DNA of 64,000 nucleotides from contig CP141127.1 in assembly GCA_035236585.1 (NCBI GenBank), positions 72,459,495 through 72,523,494 of the forward strand, in the 5' to 3' direction. Positions 1 through 10,420 of this stretch are shown here, one piece after another (the stretch's first letter is position 1; every line of letters starts with the position of its first letter). The translations under genes were made by a program, and so were the position numbers. Source of the stretch: Warburgia ugandensis. Its lineage: Eukaryota; Streptophyta; Magnoliopsida; Canellales; Canellaceae. The notes under the pieces are model-generated. The model was not told where the DNA came from and did not search any database. It saw nothing but the letters and a program-made list of their open reading frames with translations.

Positions 1-900
1 GAAAAATTTCATTACCTTAAAGTACTTAATTTTTTTATTAGTTTACTACTTGATTCACATGCTCAATCAATCATGCATCATGCACATCATTCATAGTTAA
101 ATTTCCATTCCAATTCCATAAGTTTTATGCACTCAAATCCCCTTATATTCATAAATAGTTGGCTTAATGCTTAGAACTGATGTTACACCTTAACTATTCT
201 CTTTATTGCTTTCTTTAGATTTCATGTGTGTAATCCTAAAAATCATATGCACCATCCATCTACATCCTTAAAAGTTCCACGCATACAACTCCATGGAGCA
301 CGCGCATGGTACTTAAGGAAGTTTCTTTGATTAAAGTGTGTGATCTTTAGTTTAGTTCTAGTTTAAGAATTCTTAGTTAATTCATTGCATTTTAGATTGT
401 TTAGAAAGTTTATAAGTTTTGTTGTTTTTAGAAGTAATTATTTTCATCAAGTTTCCTTAATTGTGCTTTTCAATTCCATGCATGTTTAATTACCTTCCTA
501 TTTAAATCAAATCAATCTTCCTTGGGCTAAGACAAGTAACTTTAATCAAGATCTAACCTATTGAAAATCCATGAGATTCTTGTAGGATCGACCTCACTTG
601 TGTATATCTACTATAATTGATACATGTGCTTGTGAGTAAAATTAAACATACACCAATTATACATATTTCATTTCTTTAAGTATAGTGTCTTACTTAGTAG
701 CAAAAGAAAGATGGGACTATAAATGTCATTAATTGTGTCATCCTCTAGAGGATAGCACTGGCCAAACAATCAAGAATGAAGTTGTTGAAGAAGTTGCTTC
801 TCGAGTTTTAAGTGGTTCCACATGTATACTAACCTTGTATCGCTTGAATTTTATACTTTAATAATATAACTGATAATATCATTTTAATTAAATTCTTTAG
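1..900. other. AT-rich sequence, no gene recognised
   Basis: I see no conserved reading frame here. Around 545-680 the + strand carries a GATCGACCTCACTTGTG-like stretch that resembles the 3' portion of some plant gypsy LTRs, but there is no primer-binding site after it, so I do not call an element. The part from about 780 is probably CACTA sequence leading into the fragment at 901. Confidence 0.3.
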
Positions 901-1092
901 GAAAAACTTGCCCAAGAAATCACATCTAAAGAAACTCTAAGCAATACTATTACAAAGGAGGACATCTTGTATATGGCTATGGGCAATAAGGACAAGCACC
1001 TTAGTCCAGTAAGGGACCAAAGGCATGGTGTTGTTCATTCCACCTTCTTTCATCAAAAAGTACCTACTCTTAATAATGAGAAGGAGTTTTAG
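901..1092 (+). pseudogene. CACTA element TNPA-like protein fragment
   Basis: A 63-codon open stretch without a start codon, ending in TAG at 1,090-1,092. It contains a D-I-L-x-x-A-M-G-x-K-D-K-H core followed by a V-R motif. This resembles the conserved block in the small DNA-binding or capsid-like proteins (TNPA, plant transposase family 24) of En/Spm elements, which bind subterminal repeats. The upstream AG at 899-900 could be an exon start (inference). The Ulp1-like fragments and CACTA 3' end lie downstream on the same strand, with a LINE between. The call rests on motif shape rather than a search, so confidence is moderate. Confidence 0.5.
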
Positions 1093-1589
1093 AAGTTAAA
1101 TTACCATTGCATAATGACATAAAGGTGAATACACTTAGGACTTGCTATGAGAGGCTTAATACTAGCTCCTTAGAACCCTATACATCACTCACATACTAGC
1201 TACAATTCTAGTAGAAATGAAGGGGAGGAATAGCAACATGTGCTCTTTGAAGCAGATGTGCTGGCCAAGGAAGTATGTACCTCATCAATTTTACTTTTTC
1301 ATTGTCCAATTAACTTTCCTACGTCATCCTTTCTTATGCATCAAGAATTTCTAATTCCGAGTGGAACATTAATACTTACTAAACTTCACTAATGCCAGTC
1401 CCAAGCCCGAATAAAAAAGGAGGGTTTTGTGTCAAGTTCTAGCCGGTAAGTAAAACCTTTTTTGAAGAAGTTGAAGATGAGTTTATTATTTTCTCTTCTT
1501 ACTTACAAATGAATATGCATATGTATATTAATTTGTAAGAAAAAATGATAACGAAAATCATCTTTAGCCTCTTCATCTGATCTTGGGTG
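1093..1589. other. Unassigned spacer between CACTA fragment and LINE
   Basis: No reading frame recognised. A hairpin occurs at about 1,498-1,546, where TTACAAAT pairs with ATTTGTAA around an AT-rich loop. The 5' junction of the LINE lies somewhere in this stretch and I could not place it exactly. Confidence 0.3.
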
Positions 1590-1649
1590 TAGTGAAAAAT
1601 AGGCAAGGGTTGCTAGGGCATTCCCTAAAAAGTGACATGCTACATCAGA

Positions 1650-2100
1650 TCTTAGGAGAGTCAACATAGCTTGTATCCAAGAAATCAAGTGGAAAGGGGC
1701 TAAAACTAGAGAAATCGGTGGGTATAAGCTTTGATATGCAAAAAAGGATAGTAACAAAAATGGCATAGGAATAGTGGTGAATAAAGAATTAAAGGATAAA
1801 GTTGTAGACATTAAAATAACCAGTGATAGAACTATAATAATAAAACTTGTCCTAGTAGAGCAGATCATAAATGTTATAAGTGTATATGCACCACAAGTAG
1901 GGTTAGAAGATATAATCAAGAGATAGTTTTGGAAAGATATGGACGGAGCCATTTAAGAAATTCCCAACACTAAGGGGATATTTATAGGAGTAAACTTAAA
2001 TGGCCATGTAAGAAAAGAAAAGAAAGGATATGATAGGTATATGGAGGGTATGGTATTGGAGAATGAAATGAGCTGAGGGAACTATCCTCGATTTTTCTTT
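1650..2100 (+). pseudogene. LINE apurinic-type endonuclease domain, broken
   Basis: The + strand translation contains A-C-I-Q-E-I-K-W-K-G at about 1,665-1,700, matching the Q-E-T/I-K-W motif of LINE endonucleases, then G-I-G-I-V-V-N at about 1,755-1,780 and V-Y-A-P-Q at about 1,880-1,900. In the family this domain nicks target DNA to prime reverse transcription. Several in-frame stops interrupt it, and the G-D-F-N metal-binding motif appears changed to G-V-N-L-N near 1,990. Non-functional; recognised by order and motifs. Confidence 0.7.
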
Positions 2101-2648
2101 GGCATATAACTTGGCCCTTGTAAACAAATTCTTTAAGCAGAAGGATGAACACTTAATAACCTTTAAAAGTGGACTCTATAAAAGCCAAATAGACTTTTTG
2201 TTACTTAGGAATACTGAAAGATCAATGTGTAAGGATCGTAAGGTGATACTCGGTGAGAGTTTAACCTCACAACATAGGTTAATGGTTATGGATATCTACA
2301 TTAAAAGATGGAAGAAAGGAAATGAACTTAATAAGTACCCAAAAACTAAGTTATGGAACTTAAAAATAACCTCACTCACAAATAAGTTGATGGTAGTGCA
2401 AAAACTGGGAGTATCTAAAGGTTAAAGGCAATTAGTAAAGGAATCCTGGTGGTTGAGTGAAATAGTGCAAAAAGTTATTACATAAAAATGGGTGTATTTT
2501 AAAGCATGGCAGAAAACTAGAAATAATGAAAACTATGAATAGTATAAGAATGCCAAAAAAGGTTGCTAAGAGAATAGTAAGTGAGGCTAAACTTAAGGCA
2601 TATGATGATCTCTATAATAGACTATGATCAATAGAAGGTAAGAAAGAT

Positions 2649-3660
2649 GTGTTTAAACTTACAAAAATAAGACAACAAAAGGGTAAGGACTTAGGTCACA
2701 TTAGGCACATTAGAAGTGATGATCAAAGGGTACTAGTCAAAGATGATGAGATCAAACAAAGGTGGGAAAGTTACTTTCAAAAATTGCTAAATGATAATTG
2801 CCCCAAGAATATAGGGATTGAAAATTCTATAAACTTAAATAACATTGGACATTATAGATACAACCATAAGATTAGAGGACCAAAAGTGCAAAAGGCCTTG
2901 AAAAAGATGAAATTAGGAAAGGCCTTAGGGCCTGATGGTATACCAATAGAGGTTTCGAAGCATATGGGGGATAGTAAAGTAGTTTGCTTTGACTAAGTTA
3001 TTTAACAAGATTATAAAATCAAAGAAAATGTTGGATGAATAGAGGATGAGCTCTATTGTACCAATTTAGAAGAACAAAGGAGACATACAGAGTTGCCATA
3101 ATTATCAGGTGATCAAAATTATAAGCCACCATATGAAACCTTTTGAAAGAGTGATTAAGAAGAGGCTATGACATGAGATAAGTGTATTGGAGAACTAGTT
3201 TGGTTTGATGCCTGGGAGGCCTGCCATAGAAGCTTTTTTCTTTCTAAGATAATAGATAGATAAATATAAGTAGAGGAGAAAAAACCTCCACATGGTCTTT
3301 ATTGACACAGAGAAATCTTATGATAGGGTCCCTAAAGAGTTAATATGGAGGGTGTTGAGCAAGAAAGCGGTTTTGCGAGGGTATATAAACATTATTAAAG
3401 ATATGTATGAGGGAACGGTAATAGATGTTAAGACCAGTAGCAGAGAGACTAGTGATTTTCTTATGATTATAGGATTGCGCTAAGGATTAGCATTGAGCCC
3501 ATACCTTTTCACGTTGGTTATGGATGAGTTAACAAAACATCTACATGAGGAGATTCCATGCTACATGCTATTTACAGATGATATAGTTTTAATTGATGAG
3601 ACAAGAGAGGGCGTAAACACAAAGCTAGAGTTATGGATAGAAGCATTAGAACCTAAATGA
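2649..3660 (+). pseudogene. LINE reverse transcriptase, broken
   Basis: The N-terminal finger motif appears as K-A-L-G-P-D-G-I-P near 2,920-2,945. The palm appears as V-F-I-D-T-E-K-S-Y-D-R-V-P at 3,295-3,335. G-L-R is followed by a stop where Q is expected, then L-S-P-Y-L-F near 3,495. The catalytic box is F-T-D-D-I-V-L near 3,575, where Y/F-A-D-D is usual; both aspartates survive. Stops and at least two frame changes split the domain. The element would have copied its own RNA at the nicked target, as RTE-clade reverse transcriptases do. Dead copy. Confidence 0.8.
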
Positions 3661-4340
3661 TTTAAAATTAGTTGAACTAAAATAGAGTATATGGAATGCA
3701 ATTTTAGTAAGGAGAGGAGCTAGAGTGGAGGACCAGTCAAGATTGATAACCAAGAAGTCCCCGTAAAAGACCACTTTCGGCACTTAGAATTTATGATTCA
3801 TGAGAATGGAGAGATTGAGAGGGAGGTTGCCCAGAGAGTCCAAGTAGGTTGGAACATATGAAGATGTGCATTTGGAGTTTTGTGTGATTGGCGAGTGCCA
3901 CTCAAACTAAAAGAAAAATTCCATAGGATGGCTATAAGGCCAGCCATGCTCTTTGAATTAGATTATTAGGTAGTTAAAGAACATCATGTTCATAGGCTAA
4001 GCATAGCAAAAATGAGGATATTGAGATGGATGAGTAGCAAGACAAGAAAAGATAGAATTAGGAATGAAAATATTAGGGGAAACTTAGGGGTAGCACCAAT
4101 AAGTAACAATATGAGAGAGATTAGACTTAGATGGTTTGGACATGTCCAACGAAAACTAAAAATGGCACTAGTTAGGAGTGAGCAATGCAAGTTGAAGGTT
4201 CTAAAAGGGTAAGGGGAAGGCATAAAAGAACATAGACAGAAGTGGTGAAAAAATATTTAAAAACATTGGAATTAAATGAACCCATGGTAAATAAAGGGGA
4301 ATGGAGGAACAAGATTTATGTGGCCGACCCCTAATTAGGA
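3661..4340 (+). pseudogene. LINE C-terminal region after reverse transcriptase
   Basis: This continues the RTE protein. A readable segment at 4,012-4,210 has M-R-I-L-R-W-M followed by [11 protein letters not shown], the conserved tail motif of plant RTE and related LINE polymerases (R-W-x-G-H-V-x-R). Downstream, K-I-Y-V-A-D-P at about 4,310-4,332 is the usual last motif before the short 3' UTR. The catalytic domain lies upstream. Stops occur between the segments. Confidence 0.7.
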
Positions 4341-4444
4341 TATGGTGTTGAAGATGATGATGACGACTTCAATGCCTGCTAGCCTTGAATACTAGTGAAA
4401 ACATCATCGAAGTTGGTTCATCGTATGAGGCTTGATCCTTTGTT

Positions 4445-5090
4445 TTGCATGGAAAGAGTATGGAACCACACACTAAGCATGTGTGTATTACCCAGGCCTT
4501 GAATGTGAATGCCTGCCTACCATTTATAATAGAATATGATGATATTTTTAACATTGGGAATGTCCTTAGACATCTCATTGCTTTGTTGAAGAAATTTGTC
4601 CTTCCTGTAAAATTTAAGGTATATATCCTGCCATAGCAAAATATACATCTTCAAAAATAGCTTTTAGAGACTCAATTTAATTGTTCACTAATTATATCTA
4701 ATGTTAATATGAAGCAATAGTAATCATCATTGAGGCCAACTTCCTCTTCACTAACAACCCCTGTTGTAACAATCAAACTACTAGTAGTATTTATCTTTAT
4801 TTTCATTATAAAATTGAATGTATGTAATGAATAATACTAACTAAAGTTTGTACAAATTTACATGAACCATTTAAGGATTGACTGGAAGTCCCACCTAACA
4901 TGCCTCTATCCCTGAGGATCCTTTATGCAATCATTAACAAAGATACGATAATCAACCCCATACTTCTCGAGGTTGGAGTGCTTGTCAGTGATATAGTTGA
5001 AGTACCACTATTGGATGAGGACTCGTAAGAGTTTGTGAATGGTATCAACTTGAACACTCTCACATTGTCTCTAATGAGCTATATGTAAAT
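4445..5090 (+). pseudogene. CACTA-encoded protein, region upstream of the Ulp1 domain
   Basis: The frame at 4,445-4,636 contains an H-G-K-S-M-E-P start, a C-L-P-F-I core and a later L-I-A-L-L-K-K run. This matches in outline the H-G-x-x-L and P-I-P blocks of the long plant CACTA protein that ends in a Ulp1 protease. A second block at about 4,870-5,090 reads P-P...L-R-I-L...I-N, then D-E-D...F-V-N-G-I-N-L, resembling the D-D-V-x-Q-F-x-N-x-x-x-I block of the same family. Stops and a probable intron lie between. Recognised by motif spacing, without a database match. Confidence 0.5.
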
Positions 5091-5403
5091 ACATGCTTCG
5101 ATAACAATACTTCATTTTACATATTAATCAATAATGTTAAGTAATAATTATTTCCTTTATGCAACTTCCTACATGATATAATGAGACAATTAGAGTTTGA
5201 TGATGATGTCTACCAATTTCTCAACCTTGTTGTCATTTGAGGAGCAACAAAGCAATGGCCATTGTAAAGGCAAGTGGTAAATGTTCTACCAGGGTTCTTC
5301 TACTGCTTGAAGGTGCAAGCCTTAATGATTCCCTATAATAATGGTGGTAAGTTTGAGTTTACTTGTTGTCTTGCCAAATTGTATATGTTCTACACATAAG
5401 ATT

Positions 5404-5935
5404 GTAAAGTTCAATTGCAATTCATATAATTGTATTCATATGTCTCACTGGATACTATTGGTTTTGGATGTCCATGGTGGGATGCACTATTTTTTATTCT
5501 TGTGGATGGCATATCCGTGCCTCACTCCCTCACTTATTGAAATAATAGATAAGTAATCTTTTCATCTATTTATGTATTAAATATATATATGTGCAAATAT
5601 AATTTATTAGCTCATAACTAATATTTTATTAAATTGTAATGTATTTGAACTATAAATATCAAGTGCATGGGTTATATGGGCCGAACTAACTGATATTGCT
5701 CACCCAACAAAAGTCACTTGGAAGAAGGCCAAGGTAAGGAAACTATTAATTACTCTATTTTATAAATTAAAGTTACAATTACACATGGTACTTATTGATC
5801 CTTTTTGGCTTCTTTGCTATGTAGTGCCCTAAACAACATTCTAGTTTGGAGAGTGTGTATTATTTGTTGAGATACATGAGAACCCTAAATGCAATGGTGT
5901 TAGGGTCTCAAAATTTAGAAAGGTAAAACACTTTT
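5404..5935 (+). pseudogene. Ulp1-like (C48) cysteine protease domain of the CACTA element, broken
   Basis: S-H-W-I-L-L-V-L-D at about 5,440-5,475 matches the catalytic-histidine strand (H-W-x-L-x-V) of Ulp1 proteases. After a likely intron, C-P-K-Q at about 5,825 and S-V-Y-Y-L-L-R-Y-M-R at about 5,852-5,880 match the Q-x-x-x-x-x-C-G-Y-Y-V-M-R-Y-M block of CACTA-encoded copies. The catalytic cysteine position reads serine, so the protease would be inactive. In this family such domains are thought to be captured SUMO-protease relatives; their role in transposition is uncertain. Confidence 0.6.
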
Positions 5936-6544
5936 ATTGGTCATAAGAGTATATTTTTTACAATATATTTTTTATGGATTCCAGTTAAAAGAATGTTATT
6001 GAATTAAAAATGTTGTCTTGCAAGCTAATGTATTGCCTTAATGGGGAGCCAAGCCGAGATACTCCAAGTTAGATCTCAATGGCATAAGATGCAAATGGGC
6101 TAAGTATGTATTGCATTTTAATTGGAATACATGTAAAGTGTAAACTTTCTCATTCATTAATACAAAACTAAATGTCTTCATTTATATGAATGTAGCTTGT
6201 ACTTTTCATTAATTTCCTTGAAGTGCAATTTGTTTATGTGATGAATGAGGGAAAGTTGGACTGTGGAAGTAAATATGTGTATATGTGTATAGATACATGT
6301 GAAGTTATTCTTTCATGTCTTTGAATTTTTTATGTTGGATGTGAAATGTGCATATGTGAATGTTGAGCATGGATGTTGCAAAGATTGAAGTGAATATAGG
6401 TGTTTTAGTTTCTCTTTTCAAGATTTTTTAAGGTTGTAGGTTATATATAGTTAGGTTTTGCATAAATGTGAAGGAAGATGTCAGTAGTACATAGTGTGTG
6501 AAGGAAGATATTGTAACAGCAAGTTAAGATAGTAGTGTAATAGC
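5936..6544. other. CACTA 3' non-coding region
   Basis: AT-rich sequence between the protease remnant and the subterminal repeats. No reading frame or RNA gene recognised. Confidence 0.35.
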
Positions 6545-6850
6545 AATGAAAAAGAAATTCACAGAGTTTATAAAGTCAATTTTGCAAAACTTTTAAAGTC
6601 AGTTTTAGCAAAAGAAATTTTTAAAGTCTACTTTTAAAGATAGTTTTGGCATAACTGACTTTAAAAATCTCTTTAAGACTGTAAAATTTTAAAGTCAGTT
6701 TTTGCAAATTGACTTCAAAAGTTTGTACTTTTAAATTCAATTATGAGGAATCACCTTTTTTTTCTTTATCAATTTTCAAAGTTGACTGTATAGAAGATAG
6801 TTATGGAACCATCTTCAATATATATTTTTAACCAACTTTAAAACCTTCTA
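6545..6850. repeat. CACTA subterminal repeats
   Basis: Short units built on TTTAAAGTCAGTTTT or its complement AACTGACTTTAAA recur in both orientations, for example near 6,590, 6,625, 6,650, 6,690 and 6,705. Arrays of this kind next to CACTA ends are binding sites for the TNPA protein in characterised family members. Here they lie directly before the terminal TAGTAGTG. Confidence 0.65.
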
Positions 6851-6852
6851 GT

Positions 6853-6860
6853 TTAGTAGT
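6853..6860 (+). other. CACTA 3' terminal inverted repeat (TAGTAGTG)
   Basis: TAGTAGTG is the complement of the canonical CACTACTA end and closes the subterminal repeat block. The partner 5' end was not found in the window. Confidence 0.6.
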
Positions 6861-7190
6861 GCTTGGAAGGAAACAAAAAATTGAGTTTCTCGAGGTAAAT
6901 CTTTTCAAACAGATTTGATTTTGTGGCAATTCCACTTAGAAGGTAATGGGTTACTCCTCCAGTACGTCATTGTATAATGCTCAAGGCTTTAGGTTGAGTA
7001 GTAGGGGCAACTTTTAATTAGCCCAAATGATGGATTCAATGAGTTCTTCTCAATAACGATGGTTGTTGAATAGAAACATTAAACTAAAAGCCCAGACAAA
7101 ATGAGCACCAAGGAAAAAAGACCCATATGCAGATAATGAAGAACCATTAGACTAAATTACCGGAGATGCTTGTGCCCATAAGAAATCTTG
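6861..7190. other. Flank of CACTA element, probably decayed gypsy sequence
   Basis: Weak + strand coding similarity to the start of a gypsy RNase H is possible after 7,080, but only the part from 7,191 is convincing. Confidence 0.3.
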
Positions 7191-7432
7191 AATACTATCA
7201 AGAAAGAGTTGTTGATAATAGTCTTGACTGTGGACAAATTTAGATCCTACTTACAATCTAAGGTAATGATCTATTCGGATGAGGTGCCAATGAAATACCT
7301 TCTTTAAAAGGAGGACTCAAGCATAGAATCATTGGATAGATTCTTCTACTTTAGAAGTTTGATATTCAAATTTAGAACAAGAAAAGTTTTGAGCATGTAG
7401 TAGCAAATCACCTATCAGCAAATTATGCTTTT
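7191..7432 (+). pseudogene. Ty3/gypsy RNase H fragment
   Basis: One + strand frame reads K-K-E-L-L...V-D-K-F-R-S-Y-L, then S-K-V-M-I-Y-S-D-E and M-K-Y-L-L, then F-K-F-R-T-R-K. This matches the family series K-E-L-L-A-V-V-F-A-L-x-K-F-R-x-Y-L, K-V-x-V-Y-T-D-H-A-A-L-K-Y-L-L and L-x-I-R-D-K-K-G. The aspartate of the Y-S-D motif is kept but the following H is E. Two stop regions are present, after M-K-Y-L-L and near the end. No flanking LTR was found, so this is an orphan fragment of a gypsy polyprotein, perhaps of the Athila or Tat type (inference). Confidence 0.7.
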
Positions 7433-8130
7433 TTCACTCTATCTCAAAGTATTCATTCACTCAAAACTTATCTGCATCCATTTCCACTTTTCATAAGTGA
7501 GCATGGGCTTTTTTGAGCTGTTTACCAGCACTTCTACCCAGTTCTTCTAAAATTTGAATAGTACTCAAGATCCTTTCTTTTCTATTATCTAATAAATCAC
7601 TTAATGAAAGTAGATTATCTTCCCAGTCATTTCACAACTTCACTTTCATGAACTCTTCATATCAAGAAGTTCCATCCTCATAGCTAGGTCAACAAGGAAC
7701 CTTTGGATCAAATACAGCAATGATTGCATCTGAAATATTGATCATTCAAACTATTGTTTGCTCTCTTTCATCAAATACTATCTACTACTATACAACCAAC
7801 CAATTACTTGAAATGAAAAAAAAAAAAAAAAAAAAAAACCCTTCTACAACCATAAGAGAGGATTTCTTGATTTTGCATCTAATTGAGTTGTACGAATATG
7901 ATAATCTTTTCGATGATTTATTAGAACCCGTCTACTCACACTTTACCAAGACCTTCAATTTCCATTCCAAAGTCACTACTATAGTAGAGAAAATTGAAGA
8001 ATTTTTTAGAAGTCATTATGTAAGCCTAAATGATTCAAATAAATGCCTAAATTTTATTAGTTAGATCAAATTAAACTTTGAATGTTCAAGCCTAGGTATT
8101 CTTAGAGTCGCAAGCATAATGGTGTTGCCT
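7433..8130. other. Unassigned; 115-codon frame with a poly-A run
   Basis: A + strand frame at 7,720-8,064 includes a run of lysine codons from an A tract (7,816-7,838), followed by an acidic, hydrophobic segment with no motif I recognise. It lies between two RNase H fragments and is probably more element debris. I do not call it a gene. Confidence 0.3.
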
Positions 8131-8445
8131 ATAATTATGAAGACAAAATTATCATTGAATGTGTACGGCATTTTGGTTTTGAAGTTTCAATGGAAGAGAA
8201 AATACTCATTGTAATGACCAATATTTTGTTGGCAAATAAATTTAAAAATTTTCATTTAACTATTGAAGTTGAATCTAAGTTAGTGATCATTTGGATTGAA
8301 AATTCAAACATAGATGGGAAAGATCTGATAACATTCTTTATGAAATTGATGATATTTTGAGTCATAGGTAGTTCACTCTTAAGCACACACCTAAGTTAGG
8401 AAATTAGGAAGCCAATAATCTCATAAGAGGAGGCTAAGTATTAGG
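8131..8445 (+). pseudogene. LINE-type RNase H (RVT_3) domain fragment
   Basis: The + strand reads V-E-S-K-L-V-I-I-W-I near 8,265-8,300, then D-D-I-L in a second frame near 8,345, F-T-L-K-H near 8,375 and E-A-N-N-L near 8,413. This is the order D/E-S-x-x-V-V-x-W-I, then x-F-x-x-x-H-V-x-R-E-x-N-x-x-A-D seen in the RNase H domain at the C-terminus of many plant LINE-1 elements. The D of the expected G-D-S motif is replaced (V-E-S), and a frameshift and stops break it. No intact neighbour domain. Confidence 0.5.
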
Positions 8446-8933
8446 CATGTGAATTAAGAACACTAAGAAAGGAATAAGTGGTAGGCAATGTGATATTTTG
8501 TTGATTTTATGCTGTATTTTGTTTCTTTTGACTCTTTTAAGGTTAAATTGGATTTTTATAATGACGAGAAACTTCGTTTGGACCCCTTTCTAACTAGGAA
8601 CAATCCTTTTTTTTTCATTCAAAGTGGTTTAAAGAAACTTCTATATTTTTGCAATCACCGAGATCGTACTAATAAGCAGAAATGTATAAAACCATACTCA
8701 ACTACTAGTTGTTATCAAAGTGGTACTCTCCATTATGAAAATAGCAGATGTAACTTACTAATTGCCAAATATTCCTTAGGCACATCGCTCCAATCATGAT
8801 TATGTTAAAAGCTTCAATCGTGATTGTGTTAAAATGACTAACAAATTTGATGTTTCGAGGTCCACCCACCATTAAGCATTATTTTAGGTTCCTTTTGTAA
8901 TTTCTCAAAAAAAAAACACGAGAAATCCAAAAA
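8446..8933. other. Unassigned sequence before the inverted LINE fragment
   Basis: A 96-codon + frame at 8,509-8,799 shows no motif I recognise. An A-tract at 8,908-8,917 lies shortly before the inverted LINE end. Confidence 0.3.
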
Positions 8934-10420
8934 TGTCATCATCGTCGTCGTCAAGACCTTAACCTGATTAGGAGTTGACCACATCAATCTTACTCCTCTA
9001 TTCCCCTATTAAGTATCATGTCTTTATTTAATCGTAAAGTTTTTAAATCTTTTCTCACCACTTCTATCCATGCTCATTTAGACCTTTCCCTTGCCCTTTT
9101 AGAACCTTTGACTTAGATTGCCTCACTCCTTGTGACAAGTGCCATTTTCAGTCTCAATTGGACATGTCCAAACTATATAAGTCTAATCTCCCTCATTTTG
9201 TTACCTATTTGTGCTACTCCTAAGTGTCCTCTAATGTCTTTATTTCTTATTCTATCCTTTCTTGTCTTACATCTCATTCATCTCAACATCATCATTTTGG
9301 CTGTACTCATCCTATGTATACTTCCTTCCCATCGCATCCTTCCATGTGTGTTAGAGATATAAAGTGAGTGCACTAAAAAAGAATGAGAACTAGGTTGATC
9401 TATTCTATGGCAAAGCATCCGAAGCATAAATGCACACTAACACAGTCTTTGCAGAGAGATAGGAGCATCCAATGTTGTTCTTTAACTGCCCAATATTCTA
9501 ATTCATAGAGCATGACCGGCCTTATAGTCATACTATATAAATTTTCTTTTAGTTTGAGTGTCACCTACCGATCACACAAAACTCTAGAGGTTCATCTCCA
9601 TTTGTTTCAATCCACTTGAATTATCAGGGTAACCTCCCTCTCAATCTCTCAACTCTCATGAATTATCAATCCCAAGTATCGAAAGTGGTCTTTTAGGAGG
9701 ATTTCTTGGTTATCAGTCTTTATTTGTGCTCCACTCCTACTCCTCTCATTGCTAAAATTCTATTCCATATACTCTACCTTAGTTCCACTAATTTTAATCC
9801 TTTAAATTCTAATGTATTGCTCCAAAATACTACTTTGTATTTATGCCCTCCCTTGTCTTATCAATCAAAATTATATCATTTGTAAATAACATGCACCATG
9901 AGATATTCTCGTGTTGATGTTTTGTTAACTCATCAATAATCAACATAATTAAAAAGATACTGGCTCAATGCTAACCCCCCTTTGTGCAATCATATAGTGA
10001 TTGAAAAATCATTGGTCTCTCTGGTAGTAGTCCTAACATTTGTTACCACTCCCTTATACGTATCCTTGATTATGTTTGTATGTCCCATGAAACCCCTTTT
10101 CTCACCCGACACCGGCCAAATTAACTCTCTAAGGATTATATCGTGAGCTTTTTCTAAGTCAATAAAGACCATGTGAAAGTGCTTCCTCCTCTCTCTATAT
10201 TTTTCTATCAATTGTCTCGGTAGGAAAATAGCTTAATTTCATGGTACACCTCCTAGGCATAAAACCAAACTAGTTCTCTAATATATTTGTCTCATGTTAT
10301 AGCCTCTTCTAAATTACTCTTTCAAAAAGTTTCATATTATAGCCCATAAGTTTGATCTCAAGATAATGAGAGCAACTTAGTATATGTCATTTATTATTAT
10401 AAATTGGTACAATCAAAATA
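8934..10420 (-). mobile_element. RTE-type LINE, 5'-truncated copy on the - strand
   Basis: The reverse complement of the 3' end of the LINE at 1,590-4,367 starts here with a GTCATCATCGTCG tract (8,935-8,947). The - strand frame at 9,990-10,211 contains V-F-I-D-L-E-K-A-H-D, the palm motif of the reverse transcriptase, and the K-R-G-F-M and E-T-N-D-F motifs also seen at 3,290-3,480. The C-terminal tail R-W-x-G-H-V shows as its complement near 9,140-9,175. The copy lacks the endonuclease and ends near 10,420. 5' truncation is the usual outcome of target-primed reverse transcription. Confidence 0.75.
9950..10340 (-). pseudogene. LINE reverse transcriptase fragment
   Basis: This is the palm region of the truncated RTE copy on the - strand, with the first catalytic motif (F-I-D-L-E-K) readable at about 10,160-10,180. 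Compared with the copy at 3,290-3,480 the protein has similar spacing but many substitutions, so the two insertions are not recent sister copies. Stops interrupt it towards lower coordinates. Confidence 0.7.

Larger units (their letters stand above)
1590..4367 (+). mobile_element. RTE-type non-LTR retrotransposon (LINE), degenerate
   Basis: About 2.8 kb in the order expected for an RTE element: an endonuclease region (about 1,650-2,100), a linker, a reverse transcriptase (about 2,650-3,650) and a C-terminal tail to about 4,340. The last coding part has a V-A-D-P motif, followed by a short GATGATGATGACGAC tract at 4,353-4,367. Short trinucleotide tails instead of poly-A are typical of RTE-clade elements. 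Many stops and frameshifts break all domains, so the copy is dead. It sits between two parts of a CACTA element and probably inserted into it. A 3' fragment of a related copy lies inverted at 8,934-10,420. Confidence 0.8.
4368..6860 (+). mobile_element. CACTA (En/Spm) transposon, 3' part; the 5' part includes 901-1092
   Basis: Reading on from the end of the LINE, the + strand holds decayed protein pieces typical of plant CACTA elements (a pre-Ulp1 region and a Ulp1-like cysteine protease), then about 300 bases of subterminal repeats, then TAGTAGTG at 6,853-6,860, the complement of the CACTACTA terminus. The 5' terminus is not identified and may lie outside the window. The following trinucleotide ctt (6,861-6,863) would be the 3-base target duplication. 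The RTE element at 1,590-4,367 interrupts this transposon. Confidence 0.7.

Noticed and set aside
7720..8064. 114-codon frame as a gene
   Set aside because: It is carried across an A-tract and lies among element fragments; no motif.
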